From positions 1 through 64,000 of the forward strand of contig JBPOJB010000005.1 in the NCBI GenBank assembly GCA_052034005.1: a stretch of 64,000 bases of DNA. Direction: 5' to 3'. Origin of the DNA: JAAYDI01 sp052034005 (GTDB lineage Bacteria > Planctomycetota > Planctomycetia > Pirellulales > Pirellulaceae). The position numbers were made by a program, and so were the translations under genes. The notes beneath the pieces were generated by a model. That model was not told where the DNA came from. It saw nothing but the letters and a program-made list of their open reading frames with translations, and searched no databases. Shown one piece after another: positions 8,437 through 16,436 of this stretch. Position 1 is the first letter of the stretch, and the number at the start of each line of letters is the position of its first letter.

Positions 8437-9873
8437 ATGAGCCGCACAACGTTCCGTTTGACGACCCTGCCGGTTATGCTGGCGCTGTTCCCGGCGTTTT
8501 CCCCGCTATCGTCCGCGCAGGCGGACCACGCGCACGGACCGCTTCGCGCGCACCCCGACAACCCGCGGTACTTCACGGACGGCACGAAGCTGGCGGACGG
8601 TTCGCTGCGCGCGGTTTTCCTGACCGGCTCCCATACCTGGAACAACCTGGTCGACCTGGGTCGATCCGATCCGCCCGAAGCGTTCGATTTTGACGCGTAC
8701 CTGGCGTTCCTCGAACGGCACCATCACAATTTCATTCGCCTGTGGGCGTGGGATTCAACAACGTGGGACTCGCGGGCCAACGGCGCGCAGGGAAAAGACT
8801 TCATCCACCACGCCGCGCCGCAGCCGTGGCTGAGGACCGGCCCCGGCAACGCGCTGGACGGCCATCCGAAGTTCGACCTCAGCCAGGCCAACCCGGAGTA
8901 TTTCGACCGGCTGCGGCGGCGCGTGGCGGCCGCGGGAGAACGCGGGATCTACGTGAGCGTGATGCTGTTCGAAGGGTGGGGTCTGTTCCACGGCAACTTG
9001 CGGCGTGGCACGGACCTCGGCTGGGCCTGGCACACGCACCCGTTCCATCCGGCCAATCACATCCAGCACCTCAACATGCAAGGCGCGGACGCTGCGAGCG
9101 GGAAGGTGCATACCCTGGACAACCCGGAGGTGAACCGGCTGCAGGCGGCCTATATCCGCAACGTCGTGGACGCGCTGAACGACCTGGACAACGTGCTGTA
9201 CGAAGTGATCAACGAAGGGGGTGAAAAGGAGTGGAACTGGTGGGTCATTCAAACGATCCACGATTATCAGCGGACCAAGCCCCAGCAGCACCCGGTCGGC
9301 AACACGGGACATGGCGCTGAGCGGCTTGCGAGCATGCTGGCCAGTCCGGCCGAATGGGTTTCACCCGGCCGGGCCGACGGCTTCGCCGACGACCCACCCG
9401 CCTGGAATGAAACGCGCGTGAGCCTGCTCGATACCGACCACATCTGGGGCATCGGGGGCGATGCCGCCTGGGTCTGGAAGAGCTTCCTGCGCGGGCACAA
9501 TCCGATCTTCATGGACCCCTACGATGGCTCGGTGCTCGGACAAGACCGTGGCTGGGAGCCGATCCGTACCGCGCTGGGCCACGCGCGCCGCCTAGCGGAG
9601 CGGGTCAAGCTGGCGCGCCTGCAGCCGCGCAATGAGCTGGCCACGACCGGCTACTGCCTGGCCGATCCCGGGCGCGAGTACCTGGTTTATCAGCCACACG
9701 CCGGCGAGGGTTTTTCCGTGGAGTTGAACCCGGGCACGTACCAGCTGGAATGGGTCGACCCGGCGTCCGGCACCGTTGCGGACGCGGGGCGGATCGTGGC
9801 GCCCGGCGGGCCGCAACCGTTCCAAGCGAACCTCCAGAACGACGCCCTGCTTCGACTCTCGGCGGCCGACTGA
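8437..9873 (+). CDS. exported glycoside-hydrolase-like protein with C-terminal collagen-binding-like domain
   Basis: This 478-residue protein has a Sec signal peptide (LPVMLALFPAFSPLSSAQA). The ATG at 8437 is chosen because AGGAGG lies about 10 nt upstream and the signal peptide starts there. HGPLRAHPDNPRYFTDGTK and VFLTGSHTWNN open a TIM-barrel region of the type annotated DUF4038/DUF6298. The segment NVLYEVINEGGEKEWNWW carries an NE pair like the acid/base of clan GH-A enzymes. The last about 85 residues (YLVYQPHAGEGFSVELNPG and onward) resemble the putative collagen-binding domain often found C-terminal in such proteins. The role is probably extracellular glycan hydrolysis with unknown substrate. 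It is followed after 123 nt by another exported protein on the same strand. Confidence 0.75.
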   Translation: MSRTTFRLTTLPVMLALFPAFSPLSSAQADHAHGPLRAHPDNPRYFTDGTKLADGSLRAVFLTGSHTWNNLVDLGRSDPPEAFDFDAYLAFLERHHHNFIRLWAWDSTTWDSRANGAQGKDFIHHAAPQPWLRTGPGNALDGHPKFDLSQANPEYFDRLRRRVAAAGERGIYVSVMLFEGWGLFHGNLRRGTDLGWAWHTHPFHPANHIQHLNMQGADAASGKVHTLDNPEVNRLQAAYIRNVVDALNDLDNVLYEVINEGGEKEWNWWVIQTIHDYQRTKPQQHPVGNTGHGAERLASMLASPAEWVSPGRADGFADDPPAWNETRVSLLDTDHIWGIGGDAAWVWKSFLRGHNPIFMDPYDGSVLGQDRGWEPIRTALGHARRLAERVKLARLQPRNELATTGYCLADPGREYLVYQPHAGEGFSVELNPGTYQLEWVDPASGTVADAGRIVAPGGPQPFQANLQNDALLRLSAAD

Positions 9874-9996
9874 GGTCGTGCCACCCGAGCGCCCGCCGCG
9901 CCGGTGTCGAGCACTCTGCTTCAGAACGCTCGTTGCAAACGGTCACGACACAAGCTGTACTGGGGCCATCATTCACATCCGGGAGCAGCCACAACC

Positions 9997-12381
9997 ATGA
10001 AGATCATACGATGCATGCTCGTCGCGGCAGCACTGCTGCTGGCCCGGCTCGCCGCGCTGCCGGCCGCGGAAATCCATGTCGCGCCGACGGGCAGTGACAC
10101 GCAGCCCGGCACCGCCGCGCAACCGCTCGCCACGCTCGCCGCCGCACAGCGCGCGGCGCGCCACTGGGCCGGGCGTGAGCCGGTGACGGTGCTGTTGCAC
10201 GCCGGGACGTATTACCTGCCGGAGACTATCCGCTTCACTGCGGCCGACGCGGGGACGAACGACGCACCGGTCGTGTACGCCGCCGCGCCGGGCGAGACAC
10301 CGGTCATCAGCGGAGGCGCGCAGCTCAACCTGGACTGGCTGCCTGACCAGGGCGGAGTCTTCCGCGCCGCCACGCCGCCCGGGCTGGCCATCGACCAGTT
10401 GTTCGTACAGGGCCGCCGCCAGCACATGGCCCGCTACCCGAACTACGACCCCGCCGCTCAGCATTTCAACGGCGCCGCGGCCGACGCGATCGCTCCTGAA
10501 CGGGTCGCGCGGTGGGCCGACCCGACCGGCGGCTACATCCATGCCATGCACGCGGCACTCTGGGGCGATATGCACTGGCGGATCCTGGGCAAGCGCGGCG
10601 ACGGTTCACTCGATTACGAGGGCGGGTGGCAGAACAACCGGCCGAGCCGGATGCACGAGCAGTTCCGATTCGTCGAGAACATCCGGGAGGAACTCGATGC
10701 GACCGGCGAGTGGTTTCACGACGCCGCGCACAACATGCTCTACTACTTCCCGCCCCCTGACGTGAACCTCCAGACCGCGACCGTCGAGGCTGTGCACCTG
10801 CGGCACCTGCTGGAGTTCCAGGGCAGCCCGGAGCAGCCGGTCAAGTGGATGACAGTCCGCGGGTTGACGTTCCGGCACGCGGCGCGGACCTTCATGGACA
10901 ACCGCGAGCCGCTCCTGCGGTCCGACTGGACCACCTACCGCGGCGGCGCAGTCCTGCTGGACGGCGCAGAGGACGTGGTTATCGAGGACTGCGACTTCGA
11001 TCAACTCGGCGGCAATGCGATCTTCGTCAGCAGCTACAACCGCCGCGTCGCGGTGCGCGGCTGCCTGATTCGTGAGAGCGGCGCCAACGGGATTGCCTTT
11101 GTCGGTGACCCGCGCGCCGTTCGCAGCCCGCTGTTCCAGTACAACCAGGCGTTCGACTACGCGGCGCTCGACCGCGCGCCGGGTCCGATCGGCGACCGGT
11201 TTCCCGCGGATTGCCTGGTCGACGACTGCCTGATCACGCGCAGCGGCCGGTTCGAGAAACAGACTGCGCCGGTGCAGATCTCGATGGCACAGCGCATCAC
11301 GGTGCGGCACTGTTCGATCTACGAGGTACCGCGGGCGGGCATCAACATCGGTGACGGCTGCTGGGGCGGGCACCTCATCGAGCACTGCGATGTCTTCGAC
11401 ACCGTGCTGGAGACGGGCGACCACGGTAGCTTCAACTCGTGGGGCCGCGACCGCTACTGGCATCCGGACGTGCGGCTCGTCGACCAGCAGGTCGCCGCGG
11501 ACCCGGCTCTCCCGCTACTGGACATGATCGAACCGACAACGTTGCGTCATAATCGCTGGCGGTGTGATCACGGCTGGGACGTCGACCTGGACGACGGGTC
11601 TTCGCACTACCGGATTCACGACAACCTGCTACTCAACGGCGGCCTGAAGCTCCGCGAAGGCTATCAGCGCATCGTCACCAACAACGTGATCGTCAACAAC
11701 AGCCTTCACCCTCACGTCTGGTTCGCACAGAGCGGTGACATCTTCACGCACAATATCGTGATGGGCCCCTACCGCCCAGCGCTGATGGACATTCCGCACT
11801 GGGGCGCCGAGATTGACTACAACCTGTTCACGACCTCCGAGGCCGACCGCACGCAGTTTGCGGACCAGGGCTGCGACGCGCACTCGCTGGTCGGCGACCC
11901 GCTGTTTGTGAATGCCGCAGGCGGGGATTACCGCGTGAGAGAGCAATCGCCCGCGCTGCGGCTCGGGTTCCGGAACTTCGCGATGGACCAATTCGGCGTG
12001 CGTTCCCCGCGCCTGCGGGCCCAGGCGCGCGTACCGGAACTCCCGGCGGCCGCGATACCGGCGTCCGCAGTCGAGGCACCGGCCGACGAATTCCGGTGGC
12101 GCGGCGCAACACTCCGCGACCTGACGGCCTTCGAATTCTCGGCCGCCGGTGTGGCGGCGGACGCCGGCGGGTTGCTGGTCGCAGACGTGGCGCAGCCGAG
12201 CCCGGCGTTTTCGGCGGGCCTCCGGCGTGGAGACCTTGTCCAGCAGGTGAACGTCAGCGCTGTGCGTCGTGTGGCAGAGTTCCGCGACGCCATCGGCCGG
12301 TGCGCGGCCGACGCGGCCGTAACGCTGCACGTCATCCGCAACCAGCAACCTGTGGCGCTTGAAGTGCGCGCCGCACCGTGA
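9997..12381 (+). CDS. exported right-handed beta-helix protein with C-terminal PDZ domain
   Basis: This is a 794-residue protein. The ATG at 9997 is preferred over upstream starts because it begins a signal peptide (MKIIRCMLVAAALLLARLAA). EIHVAPTGSDTQPGTAAQPL is the usual opening of exported parallel beta-helix (pectate-lyase-like) proteins. Repeated V-I-E-D-C-x-F and I-R-E-S-G-A-N-G motifs support a helix over about residues 300-620. The last about 90 residues form a PDZ domain: GGLLVADVAQPSPAFSAGLR, then GDLVQQVNVSAVRRVAEF. Beta-helix proteins often bind or cleave polyuronates; the PDZ could bind peptide termini or membrane partners. It is co-directional with the preceding glycosidase gene, probably in one unit. 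Confidence 0.8.
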   Translation: MKIIRCMLVAAALLLARLAALPAAEIHVAPTGSDTQPGTAAQPLATLAAAQRAARHWAGREPVTVLLHAGTYYLPETIRFTAADAGTNDAPVVYAAAPGETPVISGGAQLNLDWLPDQGGVFRAATPPGLAIDQLFVQGRRQHMARYPNYDPAAQHFNGAAADAIAPERVARWADPTGGYIHAMHAALWGDMHWRILGKRGDGSLDYEGGWQNNRPSRMHEQFRFVENIREELDATGEWFHDAAHNMLYYFPPPDVNLQTATVEAVHLRHLLEFQGSPEQPVKWMTVRGLTFRHAARTFMDNREPLLRSDWTTYRGGAVLLDGAEDVVIEDCDFDQLGGNAIFVSSYNRRVAVRGCLIRESGANGIAFVGDPRAVRSPLFQYNQAFDYAALDRAPGPIGDRFPADCLVDDCLITRSGRFEKQTAPVQISMAQRITVRHCSIYEVPRAGINIGDGCWGGHLIEHCDVFDTVLETGDHGSFNSWGRDRYWHPDVRLVDQQVAADPALPLLDMIEPTTLRHNRWRCDHGWDVDLDDGSSHYRIHDNLLLNGGLKLREGYQRIVTNNVIVNNSLHPHVWFAQSGDIFTHNIVMGPYRPALMDIPHWGAEIDYNLFTTSEADRTQFADQGCDAHSLVGDPLFVNAAGGDYRVREQSPALRLGFRNFAMDQFGVRSPRLRAQARVPELPAAAIPASAVEAPADEFRWRGATLRDLTAFEFSAAGVAADAGGLLVADVAQPSPAFSAGLRRGDLVQQVNVSAVRRVAEFRDAIGRCAADAAVTLHVIRNQQPVALEVRAAP

Positions 12382-12417
12382 CCGCACCGTGACCGCGCTG
12401 GGACTGCACCGAACCGT

Positions 12418-12566
12418 CGAACGCGCACATGCACACGGGCAGCGCTTACCTGCGAACGCGATGAGCGCGTCCCTGCGCGATCGCGCGCACGCGCGCGGGC
12501 AGCGCGCCGCGAGCGGGGGCGACAGCTCGGCAAAGTACCGATCGCGCGCACGCGCGCGGGCAGCGC
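12418..12566. repeat. three 28-bp repeats with about 60-bp period, alternating purine-pyrimidine
   Basis: A 28-nt unit ending in GGGCAGCGC occurs at 12418-12445 (degenerate), 12478-12505 and 12539-12566; the last two are identical. Start-to-start distances are 60 and 61 bp. The unit core is a run of CG/CA dinucleotides (CGCGCGCACGCGCGCG) that could adopt Z-DNA. It lies between the convergent 9997-12381 and 12583-14964 genes. Confidence 0.8.
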
Positions 12567-12582
12567 ACCGGAGGGTCGATCT

Positions 12583-14964
12583 TCAGTCGATCGTCACCAC
12601 ACGCGGCGTGTCGCCGCAGGCGGGGATGTCGATGGTGGCGGCCGACGTCGCTTCATCCCAGCGGTACTCGGTCAGCGGCTCGCCGTCCAGCGTGACGGTT
12701 GCCGGCCGGGCAGGCAGGTAAAGGGTGGCCGTAAAGCGGAGCGAGTCCGGCATGCCCGCGAAGCGGCCTTGCCGAGCGCCGATGGTCAGTTTGACTGTCT
12801 TGCCGGCCGCCTCGCACTCGAGGCGCGTCCGTGCGAACTGGCCCTGGCGGTATCCCAGGCTTTGGCCGTCGTCCTCGTAGAGCGTGAATGTGCTGTGGGC
12901 GGCGGGGTAGACGAGCAGCCCGACCTCGGGCGACCAGCCTCGTTCCAGGTGATCGCAGGGCGGCCAGGTGGGGATGATGGCGCCGCGGGCCACCAGCAGT
13001 GCGCCGCCATGCTCGGGCGTGATCCGGACCGGCAGCGTCGCGGGCCCGGTCACTTGCCGGCCGCTCCAGAAGTCGATCCAGTCGCCCGGCGGCAAGCGGA
13101 CCTCCCGGGAGAACGCGGAGACCAGTAGGAAGTCGCCGAGCATGTACTGTCTCAGACGCGTGTCCCAGGCGGGGTCGTCCGGGTAGGCCAGCGCCATCGC
13201 GCGCATGACCGGATAGCCGGTCAGGGCTGCGTCGGCGGCGGTCGAGTAGAGGTAAGGCAGCAGCTTGTAGCGGAGCTGTGCGTACTGTCGGTAGGCGGCC
13301 GTGTGCACATCCTCCAGATACCAGGGCTGATACCAGTAGTCCCAGTTGTTCTGCTGGGCCCAGGTCTGCAGGAACCCGAAATGGATCCCTGCCACGTCCG
13401 TCACGGTCATGTCACACGAGTGGTTGGAATGGCCGGAAAACGCCAGATTCAACATGGACGCCAGCGGCCCGGCACCGCCGCCGGTATCGCCGGCCCAGGT
13501 GGCGACATACTGCTGCAGGCCCGTGTAACCTCCGGCGGAATACACCATCGCGCGGCGTTGCGTGTGCTGTTCGAATCCGCGGGCCATCTGTTTGGCGTAA
13601 ATCACCGGGTAGAGGTTGTGCATTTCCTCGTCGGTCATCCCGTTGCCCCATTGCCGATCCGGGTGTTCGATCACCTGGGCGGAGCCATCGAGCTTGAAGG
13701 CGGCGACGCCCTGGTCGACGAACTTCTTCAGGTGCTCGAACCACGGTTCCACCACCTGCGTGTCCGAAGGTGGCGCGTCGGCTTGCGCGTTCGTATCCTG
13801 AGGCTTCCTCAGCCGCTGGTCGACGAACCCCTCCTGCACGTCGACCACGGCGCCGGGCTCCGCCGCCTGGGCGCCGCGCTCGGCGGGCTCCGCTCCGGCA
13901 AGCTGCTGCTCTTCGAAGACCCCCAGGTCGTAATCGCAGCACAGCCAGAGGCTGAGCTTGAATCCCTTTCTCGCAAGGGCCCCGAAGAAAGTGTGCGGGC
14001 CCTTGGGGGCCCAGTAGGGAATCGGAAAGCGCTGGGGATGCCAGGCCTTGTCCGTGGTGAAATCGTAGTTCTTCGACATCCAGCCGGGCTCCAGCCCGAT
14101 CACGTCGCACGGAATGCACTCGTGGCGGAACGTAGCCGCCTCGTTCATCATGTTGAACGCGTCGATGTTCTGGTTGCAGACGTAGGTGAGTCCATACCCC
14201 CAGATGGGCAGCAGCGCCGGCCGCCCGGCGAGCGATGTGTACGTCTCCAGGAGCTCGCGATAACTCGGACCACAAAACAGGTAGTAGTCCAGATCGCCGC
14301 GCGCCGCCGCGCAGATCATCTGGTCCGGGTTGCGTTTGCCAATGTCGATCGTGTTGCGCCACGTGGTGTTCATCAGCAGGCCCCAGCCCCGGCTGCTCAG
14401 GACCACAGGGATGGGAATGTAGGACTTCACATCGAGCACCCACAGTTCGTAAGCCGCGCCGCGCCGCATGACGTTCTCACGGCTCGCGTCGCCCAACCCG
14501 TAGAGGCGTTCGTCCTCGGCCAGGGCGAAGCGCAGGTCGTAGCCGCCGGCGGGCGCGTCGGGCGGGGCGGCCTGCCGGGTGAGCGTTTTCCCGTCCGCCG
14601 CCAGCAGCGTGATGGCGCCGTCCTTGTGGTGGAGGGCGAGTCGCGCCTGCCGGGTGGTCAGCGTCGTGACGCCGTCGGCCTGCGCTTGTTCGAACGGGAC
14701 CTCCGCGCGCGCGGCGGCCAAGATCCCGTAGCGGTTCAGCGCCGATTCCGTCCACTGACCGATTCTCGAGTAGCGAATGCGGAAGAGCCGGTCGCCCAGC
14801 ACGTCGATGCGGACCGCACGGCCACCGTCCAAGGCGAAGACCAGGTTCTGCCCGGTCAGCGGCGCAGCATCCGGCCAGACGGGACCTTGCTTCCCGTCGT
14901 CCGGCCGGGCCTCGCCCGCCAGCGCCACGCCTGCTACAACCAGATAAGCCCAGAGTCGATGCAT
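12583..14964 (-). CDS. exported GH31 family alpha-glycosidase
   Basis: This 793-residue protein fits the GH31 clan (alpha-glucosidase, alpha-xylosidase and relatives). The start at 14964 begins a Sec signal peptide (MHRLWAYLVVAGVALAGEA). The N-terminal beta-domain contains LYGLGDASRENVMRRG. The barrel carries PIWGYGLTYVCNQ and FKLDGSAQ, whose Asp426 aligns with the GH31 nucleophile. WAGDTGG supplies Asp493 as likely acid/base. The distal beta-sandwich includes the FTLYEDDGQSLGYRQGQF block typical of the family. Substrate specificity cannot be deduced. The insert rich in Ala/Glu around residues 370-400 is unusual for the barrel. It converges with the preceding beta-helix gene. Confidence 0.88.
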   Translation of the reverse strand: MHRLWAYLVVAGVALAGEARPDDGKQGPVWPDAAPLTGQNLVFALDGGRAVRIDVLGDRLFRIRYSRIGQWTESALNRYGILAAARAEVPFEQAQADGVTTLTTRQARLALHHKDGAITLLAADGKTLTRQAAPPDAPAGGYDLRFALAEDERLYGLGDASRENVMRRGAAYELWVLDVKSYIPIPVVLSSRGWGLLMNTTWRNTIDIGKRNPDQMICAAARGDLDYYLFCGPSYRELLETYTSLAGRPALLPIWGYGLTYVCNQNIDAFNMMNEAATFRHECIPCDVIGLEPGWMSKNYDFTTDKAWHPQRFPIPYWAPKGPHTFFGALARKGFKLSLWLCCDYDLGVFEEQQLAGAEPAERGAQAAEPGAVVDVQEGFVDQRLRKPQDTNAQADAPPSDTQVVEPWFEHLKKFVDQGVAAFKLDGSAQVIEHPDRQWGNGMTDEEMHNLYPVIYAKQMARGFEQHTQRRAMVYSAGGYTGLQQYVATWAGDTGGGAGPLASMLNLAFSGHSNHSCDMTVTDVAGIHFGFLQTWAQQNNWDYWYQPWYLEDVHTAAYRQYAQLRYKLLPYLYSTAADAALTGYPVMRAMALAYPDDPAWDTRLRQYMLGDFLLVSAFSREVRLPPGDWIDFWSGRQVTGPATLPVRITPEHGGALLVARGAIIPTWPPCDHLERGWSPEVGLLVYPAAHSTFTLYEDDGQSLGYRQGQFARTRLECEAAGKTVKLTIGARQGRFAGMPDSLRFTATLYLPARPATVTLDGEPLTEYRWDEATSAATIDIPACGDTPRVVTID

Positions 14965-15112
14965 GGGAAGGTCCTGCCAGTTCTGAATTTCAGCGAGACA
15001 GCGTTGCCGGCTCGATTGTCCCATAGCGATTCCACGATCGAAAGTGCCCTTGGAGCCCGGGCAGTTGCTCTGTAACGCGGTGCTCCCGTGAGATCACCAG
15101 CGGAGGTACGCC

Positions 15113-16240
15113 ATGCCTGCAGACCAGCGTATCACGAGGCGTCGCATGCTCCGGTTCGCGGCCGTCGGCGCCACGGGCGTGATCGCCACACCTTTGTTTC
15201 CGCAACCGGCGCACGGTGCAGACGATCTCGTCGGCGCCGTGGCAGCCCCGGACCCGCGAATCCAGGGACCGTTTCTGATCCTGTCGACCCCCTTCACCAG
15301 TTCGGGCGCGGTGGATTTCGACGCGTTGGCGCGCCAGGCCTGCTACGTCGATTGGTGTGGCTGTCCGGGCATGATCTGGCCGCAGTCCGGGGACAGTATC
15401 GACCTGCTCACGGCCGATGAGAAGCTGCAGGGCATGGAGGTGCTCGCCCAGACCGTGCGCAGGCTCGGCACAACCGCGTTGTGCCTGGGCGTACAGGGCC
15501 GGGACACGGCCGAAATGCTCATGTTCGCCCGGCATGTCGAGCAGCTGGGGCCGACGGCGATCATCTCGCGGCCGCCCGACTCGGGCCGAACGGAAGACGA
15601 TTTGCGCCGGTACTGGCAGGCCCTGGCGGCCGTCACACGACGGCCGGTCTTCATCCAGACGACGGGCGGTGTGGCCTACCAAGGGCCCGTCCCTTCCGTG
15701 GACCTGCTGATGGAGCTCGCCAGGGACTACCCCAACTTCGGATACGTCAAGGAGGAGGCGGGCAACGTCATCGCGCGGACGCGTGCGCTGCTCGCCGCCA
15801 AGCCGCCGATCCGGCGTGTGTTCAGCGCCCGAGGCGGATCTGGCTGGCTGTATGAACTGAGGCTCGGCTCGGAAGGGTTGATTACCGAGCGGGCGATCTA
15901 CGCCGACGTGCTCACCCGCATCTGGCAACTGCACAAGGAAGGATCCGATCCCGCAGCCGTGCGGGATGCGTACGGCAAATTCCTCCTCATGATCAACCTG
16001 GCCACGACCCACCCCGGCGACTTGCGCGGCTACCAGTTGTACCTCTGGAAGAAGCGGGATGTGTTCCAGACGATGGTCTCGCGCCAGTACGGCCCCGGTG
16101 GCACCATCCCCAGCGCGCCCATCTGCTCGGAGCTGGAGTTGAGCCCGGAGGAGATCGCGGAGATCGAGTACCGATACGAAGCGTTGGCACCGTACCAGAA
16201 ACCGGGATCGCCCGACTTCACGGCAGCCGCCTCCTCCTGA
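15113..16240 (+). CDS. Tat-exported dihydrodipicolinate synthase family (DapA-like) aldolase
   Basis: This 375-residue protein belongs to the class I aldolase superfamily that includes DapA and N-acetylneuraminate lyase. It opens with a twin-arginine signal (TRRRMLRFAAVGATGVIA, cleavage near AHGA), so it is probably exported, which is unusual for these normally cytoplasmic enzymes. The barrel starts at FLILSTPFTSSGAVDFDAL. The Schiff-base lysine is Lys213 in GYVKEEAGN, and the downstream ARGGSGWLYELRLGSEGLIT matches the family glycine-rich segment. RBS GGAGG precedes the ATG. It is divergent from the GH31 gene, so both may serve the same sugar acid or sugar pathway; this is inference from context only. 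Confidence 0.85.
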   Translation: MPADQRITRRRMLRFAAVGATGVIATPLFPQPAHGADDLVGAVAAPDPRIQGPFLILSTPFTSSGAVDFDALARQACYVDWCGCPGMIWPQSGDSIDLLTADEKLQGMEVLAQTVRRLGTTALCLGVQGRDTAEMLMFARHVEQLGPTAIISRPPDSGRTEDDLRRYWQALAAVTRRPVFIQTTGGVAYQGPVPSVDLLMELARDYPNFGYVKEEAGNVIARTRALLAAKPPIRRVFSARGGSGWLYELRLGSEGLITERAIYADVLTRIWQLHKEGSDPAAVRDAYGKFLLMINLATTHPGDLRGYQLYLWKKRDVFQTMVSRQYGPGGTIPSAPICSELELSPEEIAEIEYRYEALAPYQKPGSPDFTAAASS

Positions 16241-16436
16241 ATTAAAGGGGTCAGGACTCAATAACGCGTATGGCCTTGGATATGGATGATGTCGCCCATC
16301 GAGACCAGAGCGTCTGCTACGCGACTTCGATCGCGGCTACGCGGATGTGGTCGAGGCAGTGGGTGCCTCGGTCGATTGCTGCCTCAGCACGGCTGATCGG
16401 CGGCGGGTGGCGATTGTGCCGGGAGGGGACGTACTG
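16241..16436. other. short gap with REP-like sequence and possible gene relic
   Basis: TTAAAGGGGTCAGGACTCAA just after the stop codon resembles the ends of REP-type elements associated with Y1 transposases. A frame reading RLLRDFDRGYADVVEAVGAS follows but has no start and merges into the leader of the next gene. I see no defined element boundary. Confidence 0.3.
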
